The notes: a model not told the origin generated them from the letters alone. DNA of 64,000 bases from Herbiconiux flava (GCF_013409865.1 NZ_JACCBM010000001.1:2604001-2668000); one strand, 5' to 3'; counted from the first letter of the stretch, positions 7,210 to 15,514 are shown. A program made the numbers and translations.

Positions 7210-8667
7210 GTGAGTCGTGCCGCAGTGATCGAAGGCCGCGTTCGGGCACTTCGCTGGACGCGGATCGCGGCCGTGGTCGTCGTGTTCGGATGGGCGGTGT
7301 ACCAGGCCTTCTGGAACCTGGGGGCCGCGAACTACAACTCCGACGAGCCGATCTACGTCGAGGCAGGCTGGGCCTACGTGCACGGCGACTTCTCGGCGAA
7401 CCGCGAGCATCCGCCGACCGCGAAGCTGCTGATCGGGCTGGCCCAGCTCGTGCTGGGGGAGGGGGCGCCGGCCGGGCGCATCCTGGTCGCGGTCACCGTG
7501 CTCCTCGGCGGGCTGGTGCTGTACCTGTGGCTGAGACGGGAGATCGGCTGGGCCGGTGCGCTGTTCGCGTCCGGCGCGTGGATGCTGATGCCGCACGGGG
7601 TGACCAGCGGTCCTCGGCTCGACCGCTTCGCGGTGCTCGAGCCGTTCATGGTCTTCTTCGCGCTCTGCGCGTTCGCGGCGGCCTGGCAGTGGTTCCGGCT
7701 GCGGTCGAGGGCGGAGCGGACATCCGGAACCCGCCCCTGGCTGCCTTGGGTATGGCTCGTGGTCTCGGCGATCGCGATGGCGTTCTCGGTGACGTCGAAG
7801 GTGTCGACCGCGGTGATGATCCCCGCGATCCTGCTGCTGCCGCTCCTCGCGCGACGGGTGAGGGATGCGGTGATCGGCGCGGTCGTGTTCGTCGCGGTCT
7901 TCGGGGTGGTCGCCGTGGGGCTCTACCTCCCGATGGGCATCCGCTCGGCCGTGACGTACATGCTGCAGATGCAGTCGGAGCACAACGCGGCCGGTCACCT
8001 CGTGGTGGTCGCGGGGGTGGCGACGACCGACCCGCCGTGGTGGACGAACCTGCTGTATTCCGTCGAGGGCATGGGCATCGCCGCCAGCGCGGTGCTCGTC
8101 GTCGGCCTGATCGCGGCGTTCTGGCTGCGCCCGCCCGCGCTGACCCTGTACGTCTTCGGCGGGATGGCGCTGCTGCTGGTGTTCCACCTCTTCGTGTCGC
8201 GGGTGATGCTCTCGCACTACTACTACGTCTGGGTGTGGCCCGCGTGCGTGCTCGCGGGGATCGGGGTGGCGGTGCTGCTCGCATCGCGGGTGCGGCTGCT
8301 CCGGCTGCTGGCGGGGCTGCTCGTCGTGGTCGCCGTCGGGTCGTCGCTGTGGGTCTCGGCCGTGATCGCGAACGAGCGGGCGGTCGGCGTGGCGCTCGTG
8401 CTGCCTTCGCTCGAGGCCGAGGGCGTTCCCGACGGGGATGTCCTGGTCGGCGGGATGGCGCCGTGGGAGTACAGCACCTACCTCGAGGGGCACTGGACGA
8501 CGGACCCGGCCGACCCCGACATCGTGGCGGTCGCGACCAAGGAGTCGCTGCGGTTCCCCGTCGATCCCGCGGTCGAGGCCGTCGTCGACGACGACGCGGC
8601 CGAGGAGCTCGTGCTGGACGACGTGACCCTGTACATCCTCGACGAGACGCCGGCGACCGCCCCCTGA
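7210..8667 (+). CDS. GT39-type membrane glycosyltransferase
   Basis: A 485-residue integral membrane GT-C glycosyltransferase of the ArnT/PMT type, which uses a polyprenyl-phosphate sugar. After the first helix comes NYNSDEPIYVEAGWAYVHGD (about residues 39-58), whose acidic residues form the catalytic first external loop. HPPTAKLLIGL (about 65-75) is the second family mark. Roughly ten further helices follow, with a soluble C-terminal domain of about 90 residues. The GTG at 7210 lies six bases after a TAGGAT -10 element. It is divergent from the acyltransferase/PIG-L operon, suggesting a shared envelope glycan pathway. Confidence 0.82.
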   Translation: MSRAAVIEGRVRALRWTRIAAVVVVFGWAVYQAFWNLGAANYNSDEPIYVEAGWAYVHGDFSANREHPPTAKLLIGLAQLVLGEGAPAGRILVAVTVLLGGLVLYLWLRREIGWAGALFASGAWMLMPHGVTSGPRLDRFAVLEPFMVFFALCAFAAAWQWFRLRSRAERTSGTRPWLPWVWLVVSAIAMAFSVTSKVSTAVMIPAILLLPLLARRVRDAVIGAVVFVAVFGVVAVGLYLPMGIRSAVTYMLQMQSEHNAAGHLVVVAGVATTDPPWWTNLLYSVEGMGIAASAVLVVGLIAAFWLRPPALTLYVFGGMALLLVFHLFVSRVMLSHYYYVWVWPACVLAGIGVAVLLASRVRLLRLLAGLLVVVAVGSSLWVSAVIANERAVGVALVLPSLEAEGVPDGDVLVGGMAPWEYSTYLEGHWTTDPADPDIVAVATKESLRFPVDPAVEAVVDDDAAEELVLDDVTLYILDETPATAP

Positions 8668-8721
8668 TCCGGCGACAGTCCCCTGATCCGGCGACCGCCC
8701 CTGATCCGCGGCGACCGCCCC
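8651..8721 (+). repeat. Short tandem repeat, 18-19 bp x about 4
   Basis: Imperfect head-to-tail copies with core CGGCGACCGCCCC-TGATC begin at 8651, 8670, 8689 and 8707, the last partial. The first copy contains the stop codon of the GT39 gene, so the array straddles the gene end and runs into the intergenic region before the ArsR operator. Confidence 0.8.
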
Positions 8722-8760
8722 GAGCCCGGCGCTCGAGGCTCAGCGCGGGGCGCGCCGGTC

Positions 8761-8801
8761 TGTGCACAAGACTTGTGCACAGATTCTCTGGACGGCAGAC
8801 T
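8761..8801 (+). promoter_or_regulatory. Promoter with perfect operator palindrome
   Basis: Arms TGTGCACAAG and CTTGTGCACA flank a single A at 8761-8781, a perfect inverted repeat. Its right half contains a -35 TTGTGC (8773-8778). A 17-base spacer leads to CAGACT (8796-8801), and the regulator's GTG begins six bases later. The layout is that of an autoregulated, leaderless promoter whose repressor occludes the -35. Confidence 0.75.
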
Positions 8802-8807
8802 GAGTAC

Positions 8808-9449
8808 GTGAACGAAGCATCGGGGGACTACACCGGGATCAGGCTGGACGAGCGCGCGGTCCGGGTGCTCGCGCATCCGCTGCGCTCTCGCCTGCTCAGC
8901 CGACTGCGCACCGACGGGCCCGCCACCGCGACCGAGCTCGCCGCGCAACTGCAGACCAACACGGGCGCGACGAGCTACCACCTCCGCGCGCTCGAGTCCG
9001 TCGGCCTCGTCGCCGACACCGGGGAGGGAGCCGGCAAGCGGCGGCTCTGGCGGGCCGCCACCGACTTCCACTCCTGGACCGACTCCGACTTCGCCGGCGA
9101 CCCCGACGCCCGCACCGCGCTCGACTGGCTGCAGCGCGACTACGTGCGGCAGTTCGCCGCCCGGGCCGAGCAGTGGCAGGACTCGGCGTCGGCGTGGCCG
9201 GCGGAGTGGGTCGACGTGCTCGGCCAGACCGACACCGTCGTGACCGTCACGCCCGAGCAGGCGGCGGGGTTGCGCGAGGAGCTCGCGGCTCTGTTCGACC
9301 GGTACCGGGTGCTCGGGTCGGATGATCCGCGGAGCCGCCGCATCCATCTGTACCTGCACGCCAGCCCCCTCGACCCGCGCCCGCCGCAGGACGCCGACGA
9401 CGGTCCCACCGGAGGTGCCGTCGCGCCCTCGTCCGAGGGCGATCGATGA
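8808..9449 (+). CDS. ArsR-family winged-helix regulator
   Basis: A 213-residue regulator with an N-terminal winged helix: RVLAHPLRSRLLSRLR (about residues 15-30), the recognition helix in TNTGATSYHLRALESVGLV (about 49-67), and a wing GEGAGKRRLWRAA. The other 120 residues form a helical effector or dimerisation domain (DWLQRDYVRQFAARAEQW). No cysteine pair is seen, so it is not an obvious metal sensor. The GTG at 8808 is fixed by the promoter and operator just upstream. It is seven bases from the MFS gene, so it probably represses its own efflux operon; the ligand is unknown. Confidence 0.87.
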   Translation: MNEASGDYTGIRLDERAVRVLAHPLRSRLLSRLRTDGPATATELAAQLQTNTGATSYHLRALESVGLVADTGEGAGKRRLWRAATDFHSWTDSDFAGDPDARTALDWLQRDYVRQFAARAEQWQDSASAWPAEWVDVLGQTDTVVTVTPEQAAGLREELAALFDRYRVLGSDDPRSRRIHLYLHASPLDPRPPQDADDGPTGGAVAPSSEGDR

Positions 9450-9456
9450 GCCGGCC

Positions 9457-10710
9457 GTGACCGCAGCACGCGCGCCGCTGACGCTCGCCGCCGCCGAACG
9501 CCGGCTCGTGCTGCTCACCGTCACGCGGTGGCTGCCGGTCGGCCTCGTCTTCGGCCTCACCGTGCTGCTGCCCCTCGAGCGCGGTCTCGGTCTGACCGAG
9601 GTCGGCACCCTGCTGGCCGTGCAGGGCTTCGTCGTGCTCGCGCTCGAACTGCCGACCGGCGGGCTCGCCGACTCGCTCGGCCGCCGACCTCTGCTCATCG
9701 CCGCCGGGGTGCTCGCGGTGCTGTCGTCGCTGCTGTTCGTCACCGCGTCGGGGTTCTGGATGTTCGCGGCCGCCCTCGTGCTGCAGGGCGTCTTCCGGGC
9801 ACTCGACTCGGGCCCGCTCGAAGCCTGGTTCGTCGACACCGCCCACACGGCCGACCCGGCGGCACCGATCGAGCACGGACTGAGCCGGGCCGCCACCGCG
9901 CTCGGCGTCGCCATCGCCGGGGGAGCGCTGGCGGGCGGCGCCCTGATCGCCTGGCACCCCGTGCCCGGCTGGTCGGCGCTGGTGCTGCCGTTCGTGGTGG
10001 CCACCGCGCTGACCGCCGGGCACACCGTGCTGGTGGCGTTCCTCGTGCGCGAGCCGCCGCGTCCGCGCGACGTGTCCGCGGGCGGTCGGCGGGCTGCCGG
10101 CGCACACCGGGTGGTCCTCGACGGTCTCCGGATGCTCCGCACGGCACCCGTGCTCCGGTCGCTGGTGCTCGTCGAGGTGTTCTGGAGCGTCGCGATGATC
10201 GCCTTCGAGACGCTGACGCCGGTGCGGCTCGCCGCGCTCGTCGGAGGCGAGGACGAGGCCGGAGCGCTGTACGGGCCGTCGGCGGCGGCCGCCTGGGCGC
10301 TCTTCGCCGCGGGGTCGGCGGTCGCCGGGCTGGTGAGCCGACGAGCGGGGGTGTCGGCCACGGCGATCGGGGCGCGCATCCTGAACGGCCTGATGGTGGT
10401 GGCCATGGGGCTGGTTGCCGGGCCCGTCGGGCTGATCGCCGCGTTCTGGCTCGCCTACCTGACGCAGGGCGCGGCCGGGCCGATGCACGCGGCACTGCTG
10501 CACCGCCAGGCGACGGGCGCGAACCGTGCGGTCGTGCTGTCGATGAACTCCATGGTCGCGGGCGGCAGCTACAGCCTCGGGCTGCTGCTGCTCACCCCGC
10601 TGGCCGAGGCGTTCGGCACCGGGACCGCCTTCGTCGTCGCCGGATCGTTCAGCGTCGTCGGAGCCCTGCTCTACCTGCCCGCCCGGCGGCAGGAGCGCAC
10701 GGCGGGCTGA
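9457..10710 (+). CDS. MFS transporter
   Basis: A 417-residue major facilitator protein with about twelve membrane helices. LPTGGLADSLGRRPLLIAAG (about residues 66-85) is the loop 2-3 motif A of drug:proton antiporters. The GTG at 9457 is used because it follows the regulator's stop by seven bases; upstream in-frame starts lie inside the regulator. Family and context indicate efflux of a small compound sensed by the adjacent ArsR-type protein. The substrate is not predictable. Confidence 0.87.
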   Translation: MTAARAPLTLAAAERRLVLLTVTRWLPVGLVFGLTVLLPLERGLGLTEVGTLLAVQGFVVLALELPTGGLADSLGRRPLLIAAGVLAVLSSLLFVTASGFWMFAAALVLQGVFRALDSGPLEAWFVDTAHTADPAAPIEHGLSRAATALGVAIAGGALAGGALIAWHPVPGWSALVLPFVVATALTAGHTVLVAFLVREPPRPRDVSAGGRRAAGAHRVVLDGLRMLRTAPVLRSLVLVEVFWSVAMIAFETLTPVRLAALVGGEDEAGALYGPSAAAAWALFAAGSAVAGLVSRRAGVSATAIGARILNGLMVVAMGLVAGPVGLIAAFWLAYLTQGAAGPMHAALLHRQATGANRAVVLSMNSMVAGGSYSLGLLLLTPLAEAFGTGTAFVVAGSFSVVGALLYLPARRQERTAG

Positions 10711-10733
10711 TGTGAACGCCGTCCACATGCTGC

Positions 10734-10739
10734 TACCGT
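10734..10739 (+). promoter_or_regulatory. Leaderless -10 element
   Basis: TACCGT lies six bases before the ATG at 10746, with GTGAAC at 10712-10717 as a possible -35 (16-base spacer). It indicates that the reductase gene has its own promoter despite lying 35 bases after the MFS stop. Confidence 0.5.
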
Positions 10740-10745
10740 GACGGT

Positions 10746-11405
10746 ATGGCCAGGCTCAGGGTGCACAATCTCGCGGTGTCGATCGATGGTTTCGCGACCG
10801 GGGAGGGGCAGTCGTTCGAGGCGCCGTTCGGGCACGCCGGGCACCGGTTGATGCAGTGGTTCTTCCCGACCCGCGCGTTCGTCGCGATGTCGGGGCACGA
10901 GTCGGAGGCCGTGGGGGCGGGCACCCGGGGCGTCGACGACGCCTTCGCGGCCGCCACGACCGTGGGCATCGGTGCCGAGATCATGGGGCGGCGCAAGTTC
11001 GGCCCGCACGAGGGCCCGTGGGAGGACGAGTCGTGGCGCGGCTGGTGGGGCGAGGAGCCGCCGTTCCACTCGCCGGTCGTCGTGCTGACGCACCACGAGC
11101 GGCCCGATCTCGCGGTGGGCGAGACCACCTTCCACTTCCGTGAGCTGCCACCGGTGGAGGCGCTCGAACTGGCGGCGTCGCTCGCCGGCGGTCTCGACGT
11201 GCGCCTCGGCGGCGGGCCCACCGCCGTGCGCGACTTCCTCGCGGCCGACCTCGTCGACCACCTGCACATCGTGGTCGTGCCGATCGTGCTCGGCCGCGGG
11301 GTGCGGCTCTGGGACGGGCTGGAGGGGCTCGAGGAGCGGTTCTCGGTCGAGGTCACCCCGTCGCCGTCGGGAGTCGTGCACTACGTCTTCACGCGACTGT
11401 CCTGA
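10746..11405 (+). CDS. Dihydrofolate reductase family protein (RibD C-terminal domain)
   Basis: A 219-residue protein of the RibD-C/DHFR-like superfamily, which binds NADPH. It opens HNLAVSIDGFATGEGQSF. IGAEIMGRRKFGP (about residues 77-89) corresponds to the NADPH loop, and LGGGPTAVRDFLAADLVDHLHIVVVPIVLGRG supplies the glycine-rich binding site and final strand in two segments. These proteins are common single genes in actinobacteria. The physiological substrate is unknown; it need not act in riboflavin or folate synthesis. Confidence 0.87.
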   Translation: MARLRVHNLAVSIDGFATGEGQSFEAPFGHAGHRLMQWFFPTRAFVAMSGHESEAVGAGTRGVDDAFAAATTVGIGAEIMGRRKFGPHEGPWEDESWRGWWGEEPPFHSPVVVLTHHERPDLAVGETTFHFRELPPVEALELAASLAGGLDVRLGGGPTAVRDFLAADLVDHLHIVVVPIVLGRGVRLWDGLEGLEERFSVEVTPSPSGVVHYVFTRLS

Positions 11406-11551
11406 TCTGAGGGGGTGACCGCGGCGGGCTGAGGCTGCCCGGCATCGCACAATCGCGCCGGGCTGGCAAGGGGCTGGTCGAAGGTATTCACGGGTCCACG
11501 GTGGGAACAGGCGCACAGGGCGTGTGCCGCTCATCCGATGGAGGCCCTCCC

Positions 11552-12508
11552 GTGTATTTCCACGTTCAGGAATGGATCAACGACATCGCCGAGGACGAGC
11601 CGGATCCCGCTGCCGCCAACGCGCTGCAGGAGGGTCTCGGCGGCCAGTTCGGCGAGATGCGCACGATGATGCAGTACCTCTTCCAGGCCATGAACTTCCG
11701 CGGCCCCGACGCGAAGCCGTACCGCGACCTGATCCAGGGCGTCGGCACCGAGGAGATCAGCCACGTCGAGCTGATCGGCACCACGATCTCCCGTCTGCTG
11801 GACGGGTCGCCGAACTACACCGGCAAGAAGACCGACCCGCTCGACACCCCGGGCGCCGGGGGAGCGACGCCGCTGAACATCGCGCTCGACCACGGCAACA
11901 TCCACCACTACCTCGTGGGTGCCCAGGGTGCGATGCCCGTCGACGCGGCGGGCAATCCGTGGCTCGGCAGCTACGTCTACAACTCGGGCAACCTCGTGCT
12001 CGACCTGCTCTACAACCTGATGCTCGAGTCGACCGGGCGCCTGCAGAAGTGCCGCATCTACGAGATGACGGCGAACAAGACGGCCCGCTCGACGATCGCC
12101 TACCTGATCGTGCGTGACCAGGCGCACGAGAACGCCTACGCGAAGGCGCTCGAGACCCTGGGCGTGGACTGGCGGAAGACGCTCCCCATCCCGAAGACGA
12201 ACGCCGAGAAGTTCCCCGAGGTGAAGGAGCTCGTCGACCTGGGGCTGCAGAGCAAGCAGTTCTCGTTCGATCTCAAGGGCGAGTCCGAGGCCGGCCGCAT
12301 CTTCCAGGGCGCCTCGCCCTCGAACGACGGCACCGACCTCGACGCGAGCGAGCAGGCTCCGATCGGCACGCCCTCGTTCATCGCACCCGAGCGGCTCGAG
12401 GAGTTCAGCCCGGGCCTCGACCCCGAGCTGCTGAAGCTCATCCAGGCCACGGCCGAGCAGGAGCTCGCCGAGGTGAACGCCTTCTACGGCCCGACGGCCT
12501 CGAAGTAG
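11552..12508 (+). CDS. Manganese catalase
   Basis: A 318-residue non-haem catalase. The four-helix di-manganese ligands are visible: Glu35 in GQFGEMRTMMQYLFQ, Glu68 and His71 in TEEISHVEL, and Glu159 with His192 (RDQAHENAY), the last pair 33 residues apart as in the Lactobacillus enzyme. It dismutates hydrogen peroxide to water and oxygen in the cytoplasm. The GTG at 11552 follows GATGGAGG by seven bases and gives the family N-terminus YFHVQEWI. It leads a group of stress and envelope genes. A 26-base hairpin follows its stop. Confidence 0.95.
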   Translation: MYFHVQEWINDIAEDEPDPAAANALQEGLGGQFGEMRTMMQYLFQAMNFRGPDAKPYRDLIQGVGTEEISHVELIGTTISRLLDGSPNYTGKKTDPLDTPGAGGATPLNIALDHGNIHHYLVGAQGAMPVDAAGNPWLGSYVYNSGNLVLDLLYNLMLESTGRLQKCRIYEMTANKTARSTIAYLIVRDQAHENAYAKALETLGVDWRKTLPIPKTNAEKFPEVKELVDLGLQSKQFSFDLKGESEAGRIFQGASPSNDGTDLDASEQAPIGTPSFIAPERLEEFSPGLDPELLKLIQATAEQELAEVNAFYGPTASK

Positions 12509-12524
12509 CGCTCCAGACTCATCC

Positions 12525-12550
12525 GCGGGCGGGGCAGCTGCTCCGCCCGC
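12525..12550 (+). terminator. GC-rich hairpin after Mn catalase
   Basis: GCGGGCGGGGCAG (12525-12537) abuts CTGCTCCGCCCGC (12538-12550), pairing over 13 positions with one G-T wobble. No T-run follows, so it may be a partial terminator or processing hairpin between the catalase gene and the downstream three-gene cassette. Confidence 0.5.
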
Positions 12551-12601
12551 CCACCGAAGGAATCGCCCGGCCGCCCGGTCGGGCAGATGAAAGGGAAGAC
12601 A

Positions 12602-13483
12602 ATGTCGGAAAGCTATGTTCCCGTCCCGCCGAGCGGTTTCGAGCCGCCGGTGACCTCGCAGGGCGGTTTCGAGCCGCCGGTGACCTCGCAGGGCGGTTTC
12701 GAGCCGCCGGTGAACTCGCAGGGCGGCTCCCAGCCGCCGGTGACCTCGCAGGGCGGCTCCCAGCCGCCGGTGACCTCGCAGGGCGGCGAGGATCAGGGCA
12801 AGGTCGACGCGGCGAAGCAGGCCGCCGGCGACGTGAAGGAGACCGCGGCGGAGCAGGCCGGTCACGTGGCCGGCACGGCGAAGGACGAGGCGAAGAACGT
12901 CGCCCGGGAGGCGAAGTCGCAGGCGAGGGACCTCTACGCCCAGACCCAGTCGGAGTTGAAGGAGCAGGCCGGGGTGCAGCAGAAGCGTGTCGCGTCGGGG
13001 CTCCGCTCGATCGGTGACGAGCTCGGCAGCATGGCCGACGGGTCGGAGAACGCGGGGCTCGCCGGCGACCTCGTGCGCCAGGTGTCCGACCGGGCCGGCA
13101 GCGCGGCGTCCTGGCTCGACTCGCGGGACCCGGGTTCGCTGCTGGCCGAGGTGAAGTCGTACGCCCGCCGCAAGCCCGGCACGTTCATCGCGGTCGCCGC
13201 GATCGCCGGTGTCGTCGCGGGTCGCCTGACCCGGTCGCTCGCCCAGTCGGCCGCCGAGGAGAAGGAGGCCGATGCCACGGCACCCGCCTCGTCGACCTCC
13301 CCGGTCCCGCCCGCACCGTCCTCCGCGGCGCCGGTCGCTCCTGCCCCGGTCACCCCTGCCCCGGTCGTCGAGACCACGTCCGCTCCGAGCACCGGTGTCG
13401 TGGACGACACCCCGCTCTACACCGAGCGCGCCGGGTCGCTCGGTGACGGCTACGAGGCGCCGGGCGAGGAGTACCCGCGATGA
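12602..13483 (+). CDS. Repeat-containing helical membrane-associated protein
   Basis: A 293-residue protein of four parts. Residues about 10-61 hold five copies of a ten-residue unit (GGFEPPVTSQ three times, then GGSQPPVTSQ twice). Residues 62-125 are an Ala/Lys/Glu-rich amphipathic helix. One hydrophobic segment FIAVAAIAGVVAG lies near residue 200. A Pro/Ala/Val-rich tail ends the protein. The ATG at 12602 has AAAGGGA upstream and is preferred to an ATG five codons earlier. Its stop overlaps the next gene (ATGA). The helical part resembles LEA/YtxH-like stress proteins in composition only. No defined function. Confidence 0.72.
   Translation: MSESYVPVPPSGFEPPVTSQGGFEPPVTSQGGFEPPVNSQGGSQPPVTSQGGSQPPVTSQGGEDQGKVDAAKQAAGDVKETAAEQAGHVAGTAKDEAKNVAREAKSQARDLYAQTQSELKEQAGVQQKRVASGLRSIGDELGSMADGSENAGLAGDLVRQVSDRAGSAASWLDSRDPGSLLAEVKSYARRKPGTFIAVAAIAGVVAGRLTRSLAQSAAEEKEADATAPASSTSPVPPAPSSAAPVAPAPVTPAPVVETTSAPSTGVVDDTPLYTERAGSLGDGYEAPGEEYPR
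12631..12780 (+). repeat. In-frame tandem repeat, 30 bp x 5
   Basis: Five 30-base units start at 12631, 12661, 12691, 12721 and 12751. Units 1-3 carry the codons for GFEPPV and units 4-5 those for GSQPPV. The only other differences are single bases, such as AAC for ACC in unit 3. Period, near identity and in-frame position suggest recent slippage expansion. Confidence 0.95.
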
Positions 13484-13893
13484 TCGACTCCACACCCTCC
13501 GAGGAGAAGGCCGCGACGACGTCGCTCGGCGATCTCCTCGGCGAGGTCACGAAGGACCTCTCCACGCTGATGCGCCAGGAGGTCGAACTCGCCAAGGCCG
13601 AACTGAAGCAGTCCGCCACCCGCGCCGGGAAGGGGGCGGGGATGCTCGGCGGTGCCGGCTACGCGGCGTCGATGACCATCCTGTTCCTCTCGATCGCGCT
13701 CTGGTGGGCGCTCGGCACCCTGGTCGGGGGCGGATGGTCGGGTGTGATCGTCGCCGTGATCTGGGCGATCGTCGCGCTGATCCTGTTCGTGGTCGGCCGG
13801 AAGCAGCTCAAAGAGGTCAACGGAGCCCCGAAGACCGTCGAATCCCTGAAGAAGATACCCGAGACGCTGAAAAGGAATGAGGAGAACCGATGA
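13480..13893 (+). CDS. Phage-holin-family (Holin-X/DUF1469) membrane protein
   Basis: A 137-residue protein of the actinobacterial Holin-X superfamily. A soluble N-terminus has the family helix LTLMRQEVELAKAELKQSA-like region (about residues 27-45). Two membrane helices follow: SMTILFLSIALWWALGTLV and GVIVAVIWAIVALILFVVG. A basic tail ends the protein. There are no phage genes nearby; the name reflects topology, and chromosomal members probably serve the envelope. It overlaps both neighbours by ATGA junctions, so the three genes are translationally coupled. Confidence 0.85.
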   Translation: MIDSTPSEEKAATTSLGDLLGEVTKDLSTLMRQEVELAKAELKQSATRAGKGAGMLGGAGYAASMTILFLSIALWWALGTLVGGGWSGVIVAVIWAIVALILFVVGRKQLKEVNGAPKTVESLKKIPETLKRNEENR

Positions 13894-14465
13894 CCGATTC
13901 ACCGGAAGAGATCCGTGCCCGCATCGAGGCCACGCGCGCCGAGCTCGGCGGCGACGTCGACGCCCTGGCCGACAAGGTCACCCCGTCCAAGATCGTAGGC
14001 CGCCAGACCGACAAGGTGAAGGGCGCGGTCGGCTCGGTCAAGGACCGCGTGTTCGGCGCCGCCGACGACGCGACGTCGTCCCTGTCCGACGCCGGCTCCA
14101 GCGCGGTCGGCGCCGTCGCCGGCGCGAAGGACCGGGTCGCGGCCAAGGCGGAGGGCAACCCGCTCGCCGTTGGCCTGATCGCGTTCGGCGTCGGCCTGCT
14201 CGCCGCGTCCCTGATCCCGGCCACGGCGAAGGAGAAGGAGGTCGCCTCGAACCTCAAGGACCAGGCGCAGCCCCTCGTCGACCACGTCACGGACGCGGCC
14301 AAGGAGGTCGGCCAGAACCTGAAGGAACCGGCTCAGGATGCTGCCGCCGCCGTGAAGGACGCGGCCACCGGTGCCGCCGACACCGTCAAGTCGGAGGCGA
14401 CCTCGGCCGCCGGCGAGGTCAAGGACCAGGCGCAGCAGTCGAAGGACACCGTCACCGGCAGCTGA
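13890..14465 (+). CDS. DUF3618 domain-containing protein
   Basis: A 191-residue protein beginning with the DUF3618 signature SPEEIRARIEATRAELGGDV (residues 4-23). A Lys/Ala-rich helical region and one hydrophobic segment (AVGLIAFGVGLLAASLI, about 92-108) follow. The long tail of Ala/Lys/Asp heptad-like repeats (VKDAATGAADTV) resembles LEA-type stress proteins. DUF3618 proteins commonly accompany Holin-X proteins in actinobacteria. It is last in the coupled cassette and is followed by a strong hairpin. Function undetermined; a role in envelope or desiccation stress is inference. Confidence 0.85.
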   Translation: MTDSPEEIRARIEATRAELGGDVDALADKVTPSKIVGRQTDKVKGAVGSVKDRVFGAADDATSSLSDAGSSAVGAVAGAKDRVAAKAEGNPLAVGLIAFGVGLLAASLIPATAKEKEVASNLKDQAQPLVDHVTDAAKEVGQNLKEPAQDAAAAVKDAATGAADTVKSEATSAAGEVKDQAQQSKDTVTGS

Positions 14466-14474
14466 CGACGCCAC

Positions 14475-14511
14475 CGGCCGGCGGCGGGACCCGTCCTGCC
14501 GCCGGCCGTTT
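14475..14511 (+). terminator. Intrinsic terminator after DUF3618 gene
   Basis: CGGCCGGCGGC (14475-14485) and GCCGCCGGCCG (14498-14508) are perfect complements around a 12-base loop, followed by TTTCG. It ends the three-gene cassette. Confidence 0.75.
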
Positions 14512-14643
14512 CGCTGCCCTGCCCGCGAGGTGCCTGGCCGTGGCCGTTGTCGGGCCGGAGCGCCGCGATGGTCCTCCCGTGGTCGAATCGCTTCCGCGCC
14601 ACGGGCCGATAGCGTGTCATCTGCACGAGTCGATCGACGGGGG

Positions 14644-15510
14644 ATGCGCATGGCAGCGGTACGGCATGAGGTGGCGGATGCTCCGGGCTCGGGGTGGCGG
14701 CGGTTCTGGGATCGCGGTGACTGGTGGCGGGCCGTGCTGCTCGCGGCGGTCTACTACGGGGTGTACCAGGTGCTGTCGATCGCGGTGGGAGCGGTCTTCG
14801 GCGGGCGAGGCGGCATCCGCGGTGAGGCGGGCAGTGCGATGGACGTGTTCATCGGCACCGGGCTGCCGATCATCCTCGGAGCCGTCGTCTTGCTGGCGTT
14901 CGCGGCTTCGCTCGGTTGGCTCGGCGAGCTGTTCGGGCCGCAGCCCGTGCGAGGCCGACGGTGGATGTGGGTCGGCATCGCGGTCGTGCTCGTGATCAAC
15001 GTGTCAGCGCTGGGCTCGGTCGACTTCGCGTCGGCGGGCGCCGCCCTCGTCGCCTCGTGGCTGCTGACCGGGCTGTTCGTCGGTCTCGCCGAGGAGCTGC
15101 TCACCCGTGGGTTCGTCGTGAACCTGATGCGCAAGGCGGGCCGAGGGGAGGTCGCGGTGGCCCTGGTCTCGGCAGGCGTGTTCGCCGCCCTGCATGCGGG
15201 GAACTTCTTCACCACCGATCAGGGGCTGGCGACCACGGCAACCCAGGTCGTCTACACGTTCTTCTTCGGCATCATCATGTACCTCGCGCTCCGACTGACC
15301 GGCCGGCTGATCTGGCCGATTCTGCTGCACGCCTCGACCGACCCGACCGTGTCGCTGTTCGCCGCGCATCCTGCAGCGGGTGATCCGCTCAGCATCGTCG
15401 CGTCGCTCAGCACCTACCTCGTGATCGTGACGGGGGCCGTGCTGCTCGTCGTCTTCCTCGTGAGCGAGCGCCGCCGGCGCCGGGCGGACGCCACGGCGCC
15501 GGCGAGCTGA
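14644..15510 (+). CDS. CPBP family intramembrane metalloprotease
   Basis: A 288-residue protein with about seven membrane helices and the CPBP/Abi motifs: EELLTRGF (about residue 150), FAALHAGNFF with the second histidine (about 183), and LLHASTDP near residue 225. The family includes Rce1-like intramembrane glutamic endopeptidases that process or degrade membrane peptides. The ATG at 14644 follows GACGGGGG; a second ATG is two codons in. It stands alone after the upstream terminator. The substrate is unknown. Confidence 0.87.
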   Translation: MRMAAVRHEVADAPGSGWRRFWDRGDWWRAVLLAAVYYGVYQVLSIAVGAVFGGRGGIRGEAGSAMDVFIGTGLPIILGAVVLLAFAASLGWLGELFGPQPVRGRRWMWVGIAVVLVINVSALGSVDFASAGAALVASWLLTGLFVGLAEELLTRGFVVNLMRKAGRGEVAVALVSAGVFAALHAGNFFTTDQGLATTATQVVYTFFFGIIMYLALRLTGRLIWPILLHASTDPTVSLFAAHPAAGDPLSIVASLSTYLVIVTGAVLLVVFLVSERRRRRADATAPAS

Positions 15511-15514
15511 CCGG

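Noticed and set aside
5915..7249. Upstream extension of the PIG-L frame to a 777-residue protein
   Set aside because: The extra part is a shifted reading of the acyltransferase gene and has Arg/Pro-rich nonsense composition; the real start at 5914 gives a signal anchor and normal family length.
8478..10406. 642-codon minus-strand frame across the ArsR and MFS genes
   Set aside because: Ser/Thr/Arg-rich antisense of conserved genes, with no start signals.
12631..12780. Possible CRISPR array
   Set aside because: Units are contiguous without spacers and maintain an open reading frame, so they are an in-frame coding repeat.
13480..13893. Prophage lysis module (holin name)
   Set aside because: No endolysin, capsid, integrase or attachment site is nearby; chromosomal Holin-X genes are common in actinobacteria.
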